Program-made: the position numbers and the translations under genes
From: Paraburkholderia largidicola
GTDB taxonomy: Bacteria > Pseudomonadota > Gammaproteobacteria > Burkholderiales > Burkholderiaceae
DNA: 64,000 nucleotides
Assembly (NCBI RefSeq): GCF_013426895.1
Contig: NZ_AP023177.1
Span: 124,001 to 188,000 of the forward strand
Direction: 5' to 3'
The notes under the pieces: model-generated
What the model was told of the DNA's origin: nothing
The model's database searches: none
What the model saw: only the letters and a program-made list of their open reading frames with translations
Shown: positions 10,731 through 21,204 of the stretch, one piece after another
Numbering within the stretch: the first letter of the stretch is position 1
How the letters are laid out: each line of letters opens with the position of its first letter

Positions 10731-12527
10731 ATGTCAACCACAGTAGGCGACTTTATTGTCGAGAGGCTGCATCGCTGGGGCGTCAAGCGCATGTACGGCT
10801 ATCCCGGCGATGGCATCAACGGTGTGTTCGGTGCGTTGAACCGTGCGGATGGGAAGATCGAATTCGTGCAGGCGCGGCACGAGGAAATGGCGGCGTTCAT
10901 GGCAAGCGCCCACGCAAAATTTACAGGCGAACTCGGCGTCTGCATCGCGACTTCGGGGCCGGGTGCTTCGCATCTGATTACCGGCCTCTACGATGCGCGC
11001 ATGGATCATATGCCCGTGCTCGCTATCGTTGGTCAGCAGGCGAGGGCGGCGCTCGGCTCGCATTACCAGCAGGAGCTCGACCTCGCGGCGATGTTCAAGG
11101 ACGTGGCGGGAGCGTTTGTCCAGCAGGCCAGCGTGCCAGCACAGGTGCGTCACCTCATCGATCGCGCAATACGAATCGCGCTGTCGGAGCGGCGCGTGAC
11201 GGCACTGATCCTGCCGAACGATTTGCAGGACCTCGAATACGAACCGCCCGCACGCAAGCATGGCACCGCGCATTCAGGAGTCGGCTATTCGCAGCCGATC
11301 GTTATTCCCACACAAAGCGATCTGCAACGCGCCGCCGACGTGCTCAATGCCGGGCATAAAGTTGCAATCCTCGTGGGTGCCGGGGCTTTGAACGCCACCG
11401 ACGAAGTCATCGCGGTCGCAAACCGGCTCGGCGCCGGCGTGGCCAAAGCGCTGCTCGGCAAAGCCGTGCTGCCCGATGACTTGCCGTGGGTGACGGGATC
11501 GATTGGTCTGCTCGGCACAAAGCCGAGCTACGAATTGATGAACGCCTGCGACACGCTACTGATGATCGGCTCGGGCTTCCCCTATTCGGAATTCCTGCCG
11601 AAGGAAGGCGATGCACGCGGCGTGCAGATCGATCTCAAGGCGGACATGCTGAGCCTGCGCTATCCGATGGAAGTCAACCTGGTCGGCGATAGCGCGGCGA
11701 CGTTGCGTGCGCTCTTGCCCTTGCTGACGGAAAAGCATAGCCACAACACATGGCGCCCGCGCATCGAACGCTGGACTTCGCGCTGGTGGGAAACACTCGA
11801 CGAACGTGCGCATCAACCCGCCAGCCACGGCGTGAACCCGCAGCGCGCTTTCACCGAGCTGTCGCCGCGCCTGCCCGATAACGTCATTCTCACGAGTGAC
11901 TCCGGCTCATGCGCGAACTGGTACGCGCGCGATCTCAAGATCCGGCGGGGCATGATGGCGTCATTGTCTGGCGGGCTGGCGTCGATGGGTGTGGCCGTGC
12001 CGTATGCGATTGCCGCGAAGTTCGCGCATCCGGAGCGGCCGGTAATCGCGATGGTCGGCGATGGCGCGATGCAGATGAACAATATGGCGGAGCTCATTAC
12101 CGTCGCGAAGTACTGGAATCAATGGGCCGACCCACGCTGGATCTGCATGGTGCTCAACAACGAAGACCTGAATCAGGTCACTTGGGAGCAGCGGGTGATG
12201 GAAGGCGACCCGAAGTTCGACGCGTCGCAGAAGGTGCCCAATGTGCCGTATCACCGGTTTGCGGAAATGATCGGCTTGACGGGCCTGTACGTCGACAAAC
12301 CCGAGCAGTTGGCCGATGCCTGGGAAACGGCGCTGGCCGCGAAACGACCCGTCGTGCTCGAAGTGAAGTCGGACCCTGAAGTGCCGCCGCTGCCGCCGCA
12401 CGTGACACTTGCGCAGGCACGCGCCTTTGCGCGGACCTTGATGGAGGGCGACCCGAAAGAAGGCAGTGTGATCGCCAATACGGCGCGTCAGGTACTGGGC
12501 GCGGTAATTCCGGGCGGCAAGGATTAG
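10731..12527 (+). CDS. Thiamine diphosphate-dependent enzyme, pyruvate oxidase/acetolactate synthase-like
   Basis: A 598-residue ThDP enzyme with the three expected domains. The PYR domain (about 1-170) has the catalytic glutamate in QARHEEMAAF (E51/E52) and the TSGPGASHLITGL loop. The central domain is about 190-340. The PP domain has the cofactor motif GDGAMQMNNMAELITVAKYWNQ near residue 440, followed by NNEDLNQVTWEQ. It most resembles POX-like enzymes often annotated only as thiamine pyrophosphate-requiring protein. Whether the reaction is pyruvate to acetate/acetyl phosphate or a carboligation cannot be told. It follows the transporter by 130 bases. Confidence 0.85.
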   Translation: MSTTVGDFIVERLHRWGVKRMYGYPGDGINGVFGALNRADGKIEFVQARHEEMAAFMASAHAKFTGELGVCIATSGPGASHLITGLYDARMDHMPVLAIVGQQARAALGSHYQQELDLAAMFKDVAGAFVQQASVPAQVRHLIDRAIRIALSERRVTALILPNDLQDLEYEPPARKHGTAHSGVGYSQPIVIPTQSDLQRAADVLNAGHKVAILVGAGALNATDEVIAVANRLGAGVAKALLGKAVLPDDLPWVTGSIGLLGTKPSYELMNACDTLLMIGSGFPYSEFLPKEGDARGVQIDLKADMLSLRYPMEVNLVGDSAATLRALLPLLTEKHSHNTWRPRIERWTSRWWETLDERAHQPASHGVNPQRAFTELSPRLPDNVILTSDSGSCANWYARDLKIRRGMMASLSGGLASMGVAVPYAIAAKFAHPERPVIAMVGDGAMQMNNMAELITVAKYWNQWADPRWICMVLNNEDLNQVTWEQRVMEGDPKFDASQKVPNVPYHRFAEMIGLTGLYVDKPEQLADAWETALAAKRPVVLEVKSDPEVPPLPPHVTLAQARAFARTLMEGDPKEGSVIANTARQVLGAVIPGGKD

Positions 12528-12634
12528 CCACCTTGGCGTCGCGCGGTCGAAAAGGTGGTATGCGTTTGTGCTTACCTTCGGCGCGAAGTTCAGGCAATGG
12601 AGCGAGGAATGGGCGCCACCGTTAATCAATTTCG

Positions 12635-12839
12635 GATGCAGGACCCTACGCGCAATATCCCGGCCCGGAAATCGAGCGGCAGCCGCAGGAAGGTGCAGCA
12701 ATTCGGCAATCAAGTGCCGATGAAGGAAGCGTTCGGGCCAGCACGCGGAACTCGCGCTGATCTACGTCGTGCTGGATTCCAGGAGTCCAGCTTTGTCACG
12801 GGTGAGATCTACGGCGTAACGGGGGAGCACTTGTCGTGA
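12635..12839 (+). pseudogene. Internally deleted remnant of a YghA-like short-chain dehydrogenase
   Basis: Translation in shifting frames gives an N-terminal piece (MQDPTR, then with a one-base shift YPGPEIERQPQEG). It is joined directly to a C-terminal SDR piece (QQFGNQVPMK, then ELALIYVVL in another frame, then QESSFVTGEIYGVTGEHLS). Intact members of this family are about 280 residues, so roughly 200 internal residues including the Rossmann fold and the YxxxK active site are gone, and at least three frame changes remain. A second decayed copy of the same family lies at 23894-24761. The remnant is non-coding. Confidence 0.7.
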
Positions 12840-12942
12840 CAGTCTCGACATATCGGCATTACGGTAAACGGTGCAAAACCGCAGACATGGGTTCGAGTCC
12901 TGCGGCGCGTCCACCTCCTTTAAGTTCTCAACGTCGCCGTCA

Positions 12943-13164
12943 CTATGGTTCCTCTCTGAGTTCTTCGCTGCGGCTCCTTCGCTGGTCGGAGACCACATCG
13001 ATTCCCTTCTTCCGTACTTCCTCTATAAAAGCCAGGCGGGCTCGGTAGTACCCGGAACGTACGGCCTGAAAAAGGTCTACGCGCAAGTCTTTCAACTCGC
13101 GTTCAGCCTGTTTCTCGGGAGTCGTAGCGTGGTGTGCAATCAGGATTTCAAGCAGTCGCAACAT
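12943..13164 (-). CDS. Small hypothetical protein, 73 aa
   Basis: The start at 13164 is chosen because GGGGA precedes it at good spacing; the longer open frame reaching 13305 lacks such a site. The product is helical and highly charged (EKQAERELKDLR, then FQAVRSGYYRARLAFIEEVRKKG). No family is recognised. It lies between the SDR remnant and the response regulator gene, both of which it does not overlap. Confidence 0.5.
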   Translation of the reverse strand: MLRLLEILIAHHATTPEKQAERELKDLRVDLFQAVRSGYYRARLAFIEEVRKKGIDVVSDQRRSRSEELREEP

Positions 13165-13417
13165 GATTCCGTCCCCTGCGCTTAGTTGTTCTTTCGCTGT
13201 CTCTCGCGAATCGCGTGCTCGCCATTTACCGACCCTTCGTTCACGGCGTCTGTGCGGCTTGCCACACGCGATGCTGATGCTATGCGGCTCCTCGGAAATT
13301 GACATGGAGACGAGAAGCGGTCAGAGGAAGATAACTATATATATTACCGATTAGATCCTGATTGCGGCGGTAGCCGAGAATATTCCTGGTCGTGCCTGAG
13401 GCGGTAAGCGCAGTAGA

Positions 13418-13810
13418 TCAAGACTGCGCGCCCTCATAAAAAATGCCCATCACCAGCGAGACGATCGCATCCGGCGAGATGCCTTTCTTGCAGTAACCAT
13501 CAAGGTATTGGCTGGCCGGATTACCCATGACGAACGCTCGATCCGCTGCCGTGAAGGCAATCACGTAAGGGCGGTTCCCAGGCATGCATTTTCGAATGGC
13601 CTCTGCGGTCGAAAATCCATCGCGTTGCGGCATCCAGATATCGAGCAGAACCACGTCAGGCATCCAGTTCTGGATCGTCTCCAGCGCATCGCCACAGCAG
13701 CCCGCAGTTCGCGCTTCCATGCCGGCGAGCGCGAGGTAGGTGGCGATTCCTATGGCCGCCCCGTGATAATCATCGATTACCAGCACGCGAATAGACGAGC
13801 GTATGGGCAT
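13418..13810 (-). CDS. Single-domain response regulator (receiver only)
   Basis: A 130-residue CheY-like receiver. The acidic pair is D13-D14 (VIDDY), the phospho-acceptor D57 lies in LLDIWMP, the switch threonine is in AFTA and the conserved lysine in YCKKG. There is no output domain, so it probably acts through protein contacts or a phosphorelay. No kinase is adjacent on the same strand; the nearest kinase, at 15-18 kb, is broken. Confidence 0.85.
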   Translation of the reverse strand: MPIRSSIRVLVIDDYHGAAIGIATYLALAGMEARTAGCCGDALETIQNWMPDVVLLDIWMPQRDGFSTAEAIRKCMPGNRPYVIAFTAADRAFVMGNPASQYLDGYCKKGISPDAIVSLVMGIFYEGAQS

Positions 13811-14086
13811 TATCGACCTGGCGTTAGGATCAGATATTTTTCAGGCTTGCAATCCGCATGCCGCGGGTAAATCATCGACTGCCTTTAAAAAGATATGATA
13901 GGCGATATCGATATATTTGCAATTAGGATTGCAATGCGTTTCAGTGTGCTAATTTCGAATGATTCATATATTTAATGTATAAGTAAGATGGCGTTGTGCG
14001 AAATGCCCTGAAGCCGAGCAGGGCATCCGCCGGTAGTCGCGCTCTGCGCGCAGGGGGCCGAGTGTTGGCGGTCGCCCCCAATGGCC
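13811..14086. other. AT-rich intergenic stretch
   Basis: About 275 bases upstream of the receiver gene. Bases 13890-13990 are far richer in A and T than the rest of the window and contain several TATA-like runs. No gene is seen. It probably holds the receiver promoter and could be an H-NS target. Confidence 0.4.
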
Positions 14087-14566
14087 TTATTGCTTCTTGG
14101 CCGCGTCTACTCTTTGATCGGCGGCTTTCTTGTTTGCGTCGTTCTGCGCCTCGACTTTATCCTTGTCAGCCTTGGCTTGAGCAACGTTTGCATCGTTGGC
14201 TGCGTCGTGCTTTTTACGGTCCGCTTTGGCCTGCGCATCGTGCTTCTTTTTGTCGGCCTTGGCCTGCGCCCGCGCTGCATCGGCGCGCGCATCAGACGCT
14301 TCCCCTGGCGTCATTGCCTTCTGCATCTTCGCCGCTTTCTTGTCGGCGTCTGCCTGAGCTGAAGCCTTGTCTTCGTTCGCGGACGCCTGAGCCTTGTCGG
14401 CATCGCTCTGAGCTTCGGCCTTCTTCTTGTTCGCAGTAGCCTGTGCTTCGCTTTTTTCGCTGTTTGCCTTCATTTGCGCTTTGCCGGCTTGCGTGGGCGC
14501 CGCCGTTTGTGCGAGCGCAGTGGAAACGAGCAACGCGGATGCGAGAGCCGCAACAATCTTTTTCAT
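14087..14566 (-). CDS. Secreted alanine/lysine-rich coiled-coil protein
   Basis: A 159-residue protein with a signal peptide (MKKIVAALASALLVSTALAQT) followed by low-complexity sequence rich in Ala, Lys, Asp and Gln with repeated KAxAxADK-type blocks, predicted to be one long helix or coiled coil. AAGGAGG lies just before the ATG at 14566. Function unknown; the mature part is likely periplasmic. The same signal peptide, with nothing after it, recurs at 19459-19524. Confidence 0.7.
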   Translation of the reverse strand: MKKIVAALASALLVSTALAQTAAPTQAGKAQMKANSEKSEAQATANKKKAEAQSDADKAQASANEDKASAQADADKKAAKMQKAMTPGEASDARADAARAQAKADKKKHDAQAKADRKKHDAANDANVAQAKADKDKVEAQNDANKKAADQRVDAAKKQ

Positions 14567-15023
14567 GATCTTCCTCCTTGGGAAATGCACGATTGTGGTC
14601 AGTGCTTTTCAGAAACACCTACCGTTTTCGAGGCAGAGTCAGCCACGAGGTTTCTTATGCGACGGTGCAATCTGTTCGAAGCAACCGACATGCCGCGGTT
14701 GACGAGTCAACACATGAGTAAAGAAAAATGAGAATGCCTGTGAGAATAAATCGCAGAAGACTTTGCGAATACGCGTAAATGGTTTCAACCGTCAATCGCT
14801 TTGCTCGCACGACACCTCTATATTTCCGAACGCTTCAAAAGATAATCGAGGCCGCCGACCCGATACCACCGATAGCCATAAGGTTCGAGCACCACTGCAT
14901 GACGACCGTCAGCGCCAGGCTCGCTGTGGTCGTCCGAAAGCAGATTGATCAGACGGCAGCCAACCGGTTCATTGCAGCCCGAGCGAAACTTCACCGTGCA
15001 TGGCTCGGCGCGCGGCGTTGCCT

Positions 15024-18000
15024 ACGCACGCGGCTTCTGGAGTAAGTCCATCGACGCGATTAATTCGCTGATAGCCGATCTGGTTCATCCGACCAGCGAG
15101 GTGGCGCGCGTGATCGGAGCGGTTGCGCAGGGCGAACTGTCGAAGAGCATGGCGCTCGAAGCCGAAGGCAGGGCGCTCCAAGGCGAGTTCCTGCGTAACC
15201 GCGAAGACCATCAACACGATGGTCGACCAGCTCGGCACGTTCGCCGTCGAAGTCACGCGCGTCGCACGTGAAGTCGGAACGGAAGGCAAGCTCGGCGGCC
15301 AGGCCGATGTGCAGGGCGTGGCGGGCACATGGAAGGACCTGACCGACTCCGTCAACTCGATGGCGGGTAATCTGACCAGCCAGGTCCGCAACATCGCCGA
15401 GGTGACGAAGGCCGTTGCTGCGGGCGATCTGTCGAAGAAGATCACGGTGGATGTAAAGGGTGAGATTCTCGAACTGAAAAACACGATCAACACGATGGTC
15501 GACCAGTTGCGTTCGTTCGCACCCGAAGTGACCCGCGTGGCGCGTGAAGCGGGCACGGAGGGCAAGCAGGGCAAGCAGGGCGGGCAGGCGGATGTGCGCG
15601 GCGTGGCGGGCACATGGAAGGATCTGACTGACAACATGAACTTCATGGCGGGCAATCTGACGAGCCAGGTGCGCGGCATCGCGAAGGTGGTGACGGCAGT
15701 CGCGAACGGCGACCTCGCACGCAAGCTGACCGTCGAGGCAAAGGGCGAAATTGCGGCCCTCGCCGACACCATCAACAGCATGACGGAAACGCTCGCGACC
15801 TTCGCCGACCAGGTGACGACCGTGGCGCGCGAAGTGGGCGTCGAGGGTAAGCTGGGCGGCCAGGCGAAAGTGCCCGGGGCGTCGGGCACATGGAAAGGCC
15901 TCACCGAGAACGTGAACCAGCTTGCAGCCAATCTGACGACCCAGGTGCGCGCAATCGCGGAAGTTGCGACTGTCGTCACACAGGGCGACCTGACGCGTTC
16001 GATCACCGTCGAAGCGCTCGGCGAAGTGGCGGCGTTGAAGGATACGATCAACGAGATGATCCGTAACCTGAAAGATACGACGCAGGTCAATACCGAACAG
16101 GATTGGCTGAAGACGAATCTGGCGAAGTTCAGCCGTATGCTGCAAGGCCAGAAGGATCTGGTCGCTGTCGGCCAGTTGATCCTTTCCGAGCTTGCACCCG
16201 TGGTCGGTGTCCAACAGGCGGAGTTCTTCGTGCTGGATGCGGTCGGCGAATTGGCGTCACTACGTCTGATGGCAAGCTACGCGTCCAGCGGTCGTCCTTC
16301 GCACGGCAAGCGTGTGCAACCCGGTGAAGGATTGATCGGGCAATGCGCGGTGGAGCGGCGCAAGATCCTGCTGGAACCGACGAAGGACGATGGATTTCGC
16401 ATCACGTCCGGCCTCATCAGGATCGTGCCGCACAATGTACTCGTGCTGCCGATCGTGTTCGAAGGGCAGGTCAAGGGCGTCATCGAGCTTGCGTCCACAG
16501 AGCGTTTCAATCCGACGCACCTCGCGTTCCTCGATCAGCTGACTGAAAGTATCGGCATTGTTGTCAATGCGATCGAAGCGAATACGCGCACGGAAGACCT
16601 GCTCAAACAGTCGCAGTCGCTTGCGCATGAACTGCAAAGCCGGCAGGAAGAACTGCAACAGACCAATCAGGAATTGCAGGAAAAAGCGCGGCTGCTCGCC
16701 CACCAGAATCAGGAAGTGGAGCGCAAGAACGAGGAAGTCGAGCAGGCGCGCCAGGCACTCGAAGAGAAGGCCAAACAGCTTGCGTTGACGTCGAAGTACA
16801 AGTCGGAGTTTCTCGCGAACATGTCGCACGAGTTGCGCACGCCGCTCAACAGCCTGCTGATTCTGTCAGATCAGTTGTGCAAGAACCCGGAAGGCAACCT
16901 GCGCCGAAGCAGATCGAGTTCTCGCGCACTATCCATTCGTCCGGCAACGAACTGTTGATGCTGATCAACGACATCCTCGACCTGTCGAAGATCGAGTCGG
17001 GCACCGTCGCATTGGATTTCGCTGAGCATCGTCTCGCCGACCTCACGTCATATGTGGAACGCACGTTCCGGCATGTGGCCGAAGCGCGAAACGTGGAGTT
17101 CGCCGTTCACGTCGGCGCGCGTTTGCCTGCATCCATTCGTTCCGACATCAAGCGACTGCAACAGATTCTGAAAAACCTGTTGTCGAACGCATTCAAGTTC
17201 ACGCACCGGGGGCATGTGACGTTGTCGATCGAGGAAGTGTTCGGCGGATGGACCGTCGACAACGAAAGCCTCAATCGCGCGGAGGACGTTATCGCGTTTT
17301 CGGTGGCCGATACGGGCATCGGCATTTCGGTCGACAAGCAGCAGATCATGTTTGAGGCGTTCCAGCAGGCTGATGGCAGCACGAGCCGCAAATACGGCGG
17401 TACGGGTCTGGGCCTCGCGATCACCCGTGAACTGTCGAAGCTGCTGGGCGGCGAGATACGTCTGGTCAGTTCGCCAAACAAAGGCAGCACATTCACGCTG
17501 TATCTTCCGCTCTCGGGCGAGATGGGTCGCGTCGCCCGCAAGGCAGTTACAGTGGCCGACGGCGACATGCCTGCCCCGGCGGCGGCCAGCAGTGAGCCCA
17601 TCAGTGCGGCCGATGCGCGCGCCGCGCATGAGTTCGTCGATGCTGTCGTTAGCGATACACGGGAGTTGCAGGCCGCGCCGCAGGATGACCGCCTCAATAT
17701 CATGCCGGGCGACCGCGTGCTGCTGATAGTCGAGAACGATCTTGTTTTCGTGCATTTCCTGCTCGATGTGGCGCGCGAGCGGGGCTTCAAGGGGCTCGTC
17801 ACGCCACTCGGCGCGTCCGCGCTGACACTCGCCGATCAGTTCAAGCCCGATATGATCACGCTCGATCTGTTCCTGCCAGACATGGACGGTTGGCGCGTTC
17901 TCGCGCGGATCAAGCACGATCTCGCGACGCGTCATCTGCCCATCTGCGTGATCTCGACCGACGAATCGCGCGAGCGTGCGCTGCAATTGGGTGCATTCGC

Positions 18001-18220
18001 GTTTCTCGGGAAACCGATTCAATCGCGTGAAATACTGGACAACGCACTCGTTGCACTCGCCAGTTACGTCGACGGAACACCTCGCAAGCTGCTGGTGGCG
18101 CTGCCCGAGTCGCCTGCGCGCGAGCAGTTCGTCGCGTTGATTCCGGGCGAGCGTCTTACGCCTGTGATCGTGCCTTCGCGCGAACCGCCGCTGGCCGCGT
18201 TGACCGACGACATCGGGTGA
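15024..18220 (+). pseudogene. Poly-HAMP hybrid histidine kinase, disrupted by two frameshifts and truncated at both ends
   Basis: After joining frames the order is: four HAMP-type repeats (about 15060-16080), a GAF domain (about 16130-16580), a coiled coil, HisKA with H-box [11 protein letters not shown] (about 16815), HATPase with N, G1 (ADTGIGIS) and G2 (GTGLGLAI) boxes (about 17140-17520), and a receiver with D in ITLDLFLPDMDGW (about 17720-18060). One extra A near 15198 and one missing base near 16903 (between GNL and PKQIEF) break the frame. The N-terminal sensor part is absent. The C-terminus ends within what looks like a second receiver (RKLLVALPES). Intact relatives run past 1,000 residues with several receivers. 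Unless the indels are sequencing errors this gene is dead. Confidence 0.8.
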
Positions 18221-19458
18221 GCGCTTCAGCTCATCATCGATCGATTAAGCGAAGCTATACCGCATCGGTTGACCTTGGAACGAACGTACGCGTCTAGGCG
18301 CCGGGCGGCCGCGGCACGGGGCATGCTTCGCGGAAGGCAGCACGAACCGGGATGGGCAGTCAAAATGGCAGAGTATCTGAGCGCGATATTTCGCTCGTAT
18401 AGAGACGCTCGCGACGCATGGCGGTCGCTCGACGAGTCGGGTCTATGCGCATCCGGCGCATTCTTCCTTTTTACAATCTCTCCTTTGACGCGATCCGTGC
18501 GCACAATGTGCCCGACGCATGAACTGGATTATGCGGAATACGCGGGTCACGGCGAACAGTTCGCGATAACGGCGGTCAACCGGTTCACCGAGCCGCCTAT
18601 GGATTATTTCTTTGGCGACAAGCTCGATGACAGGAGAACCGATCACACATTGCTGGTCGCGGCTGACCCCCAACCAGCAATGCTGGTACAGATTTGCGCG
18701 ACGTTGAAGGACAGCGGAGCGTTCGCGATCCGTCGGCCGGGTTCGGGTTCGCGTTGGCAGTTTTGCAACTCGCGATAGCAAAATGCCGCCCTGTGCCGCA
18801 TTCCAAGGAGTATGCCCTCCCTCTCTAGCTTGCGCTCACGTGATGTCGGATGGCTAGCCACCACGCTGACCATCAAAGTCACGGCGGCACGCACCAGGTA
18901 CGCCATACCACTTCACTCGACTGTCTCCCGTAGGTCGGTCGCTCAGCACCGACTTTCTAGGCGACCTCCTATGGAAACGTGTTGCCCCACGTTGTCATTA
19001 AGGTCGCGCCATTGCAATGGCCGGCATAACTTCGTTCCGCTCCGGATGAAAGAGTAGTGCGAGAGTGCGGCGCTCGAGGACAGGTTGGCAAGATCACTTC
19101 AATACTGGAAGTTGCAGTGAGCGTGAGAGCTCCACCGAAAAGTGCGGCGCCATGTTCAGGTGTGAAGCAGGCGACCGCGACCATCATCAGACGGAAGGCG
19201 CCAATCTGATCACGGAGCGCTCGATGTCCGGCACTGCAAGCGCGCCGATCGGGTCAGAACGTTTAACGTCACGATGGCGTGACGGGTCAATCGTATTGCT
19301 ATTCATTTGATAGAACACAGTGGCTATCCTGCAACCTCGCTTATTGATTATCCAGCACCGCAAGGCGCAGCGTGCGTGAGCCATACTAATCTCGGCCACA
19401 TTTTGAGAATGATTATGCATATGGCTCTCAGAGTACCTTCCTTCAAAGGGAGGAAACC
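18221..19458. other. Long stretch with no supportable gene
   Basis: An open frame at 18269-18778 on the plus strand encodes 169 residues without a recognised domain. It may be partly derived from the lost kinase or another gene, but there is no good ribosome binding site. The rest shows only short overlapping frames and is probably decayed sequence. Confidence 0.4.
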
Positions 19459-19524
19459 ATGGAGAAAATCGTCGCGGCACTCGCATCCGTACTGCTCGTT
19501 ACCACGGCATTCGCACAGACTTGA
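19459..19524 (+). pseudogene. Signal-peptide-only remnant, paralogue of the 14.1 kb secreted protein
   Basis: AAAGGGAGG precedes an ATG that encodes MEKIVAALASVLLVTTAFAQT and then TGA. This is nearly the same signal peptide as the secreted Ala/Lys-rich protein at 14087-14566, including the cleavage region. The mature domain is missing, so a second copy of that gene has been lost or replaced after the signal peptide. Confidence 0.6.
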
Positions 19525-20163
19525 CCCTAATCTCGTGACAAAGGGTAAGCAGGCGAGACGAAATGCAACGCCAACTGAATCCATGAAAGGTATGAAGCGA
19601 GCAACCCGGGTTGCCGACGGACGGCAACGTCGGTAGCCTTGAGTTCGTCAGCGTCGCCGAGGTCAAATCCGAGATCGCTGTAACGACACGATCGCTTCTC
19701 AAACCAATGGCCGCTAGGGTCTTGTCTACATCCGTGTAGGAAGTCGCACTGACCAGTTGAGGTGACGGATTGCAGGCGCGATCGATGACACCGCCCGTTG
19801 CCATGAAAGCGCTCTTGACGCACATCGGCTAGGGGCGATGGCGTTTTCCATTGCACGAGTAAACCCGCGGGATGCACGTTGAACTCCGCGAGCTTCGTAG
19901 CGGCGCCTTTGCCTCTAAAGCGTCCGAGGGATTGGGGCCGCGCTGCGCGAACGAGTCCGGTGAAGGCACGCCGTCGCCCACAACCGAATAGAACGCCGAT
20001 CGCTGTCGAAGGCGGACCAAATGTTGCGCACGGACTGTGGCGCGAGCCGGAGTGCTTTTGCTCCGCGTCTCACGGGCGCCTGAACCGGCTATATGCGGCG
20101 GATGCGGACGAAACAGCTTGGGCGCGGAATTTGCGCACTCGTTTCGGCTATGCAAGCAGAGAC
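19525..20163. other. No supportable gene
   Basis: Several overlapping frames of about 110 residues occur on both strands but none has a convincing start or family. The plus-strand frame of the acetyltransferase gene is open back to 19879, but its first 95 codons look like random sequence. Confidence 0.35.
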
Positions 20164-21204
20164 ATGGTTATGGCAATCGGACATTTTTCACAGCTATATT
20201 CAGAAAGCCCCACAGACTGTCCGACCGCGCGGACGCCTGAAGCGCTATCTTCGTCGCGGCAGACGGCAACCACGGCCTATTCCATTTTTCATGAGCACTG
20301 GTGGCTCGACATTGCGACGGGCGGTGAGTGGGAGATGGCGACCGTCAAGCATGGCAACCAGTTGCTGGGTGAAATGCCGTACTATCTCGCCCGCAAGGGC
20401 GTGTGGCGCGTCTCGCGTCTGCCGCCGCTGACGCGCACGTTGGGTCCTGTCATCAAGCCGATTGGGACCGATCCCGTGCGCGAGTTCCGCCATCGCATGC
20501 ACGTCACGACGCGCCTGATTGAACAGTTGCCGCGTTTCGACAGTTTCTTCCAGGTCTTCGACCATCGCGTGAAAGATGCGCTTGCTTTTGCGCTGCGTGG
20601 CTTCACCATTTCAGCGCGGTACACGTTTCATATCGGGCCGGATTGCACGACGCCTGAGGTGTGGGCGCGCATGAGCAGCAAGACACGCAACGTCATCCGG
20701 AATGCAGCGACGACTTTGACCGTGCGCCAAATCGAAGCACCGGGCGAGTTTCTTCGCTTCTATGAAGCGAATCTCGCATCGCGGTCACGAACCAACGCGT
20801 ATGGCACCGTCGTCATGCGCGAACTCGTGAATGCATTTGTCGACAGGAAAGCGGGACGTCTGCTGGGCGCATATGATCGGCACGGCAGGCTAGCCGGTGT
20901 GATCGGCCTCGTTTGGGATTGTGACAGCATGTACTACCTGCTCTCTTCGCGCGCGCAGGCGTCGCCTGGTGGAGCGATCAGTCTTCTGGTCTGGTCCGCG
21001 ATCCAGGAGGCGATCGGCCGCAACCTGACATTCGATTTCGACGGATTTTCAGGTGCTGCCACATACGAGTTTCTAAGCGGCTTCGGCGGGACTTTGAAAC
21101 AGCGGCTCGGTGTGGAACGCCTGAGCACGATGTACTCGGTAGCAAGAACACTCAAGCGTCGCGTGTCTCGGCAGTCGCACGAGGCATTTACGCCCAATCT
21201 CTGA
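20164..21204 (+). CDS. FemAB-like GNAT family N-acetyltransferase
   Basis: About 346 residues from the chosen ATG at 20164. The pattern is that of acetyltransferase fold proteins in polysaccharide or cell-wall loci: an opening SIFHEHWWLDIATGGEWE segment, LPPLTRTLGPVI, and a C-terminal half with YLLSSRAQASPGGAISLLVW, then LTFDFDGFSGAATYEFLSGFGG. These match the Acetyltransf_6/FemAB type, which moves acyl or aminoacyl groups onto sugars or peptides. The start is uncertain because the ribosome binding site is weak and the frame continues upstream. No polysaccharide genes are adjacent. Confidence 0.7.
   Translation: MVMAIGHFSQLYSESPTDCPTARTPEALSSSRQTATTAYSIFHEHWWLDIATGGEWEMATVKHGNQLLGEMPYYLARKGVWRVSRLPPLTRTLGPVIKPIGTDPVREFRHRMHVTTRLIEQLPRFDSFFQVFDHRVKDALAFALRGFTISARYTFHIGPDCTTPEVWARMSSKTRNVIRNAATTLTVRQIEAPGEFLRFYEANLASRSRTNAYGTVVMRELVNAFVDRKAGRLLGAYDRHGRLAGVIGLVWDCDSMYYLLSSRAQASPGGAISLLVWSAIQEAIGRNLTFDFDGFSGAATYEFLSGFGGTLKQRLGVERLSTMYSVARTLKRRVSRQSHEAFTPNL

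Noticed and set aside
14969..16214. Two minus-strand frames of over 370 residues opposite the kinase
   Set aside because: The plus strand carries clear HAMP and GAF sequence; the minus frames are repetitive because the HAMP units repeat.
19499..19877. Two overlapping minus-strand frames of about 110 residues
   Set aside because: One reads somewhat protein-like (SYTDVDKTLAAIGLRSDRVV) but has no ribosome binding site and overlaps the signal-peptide remnant.
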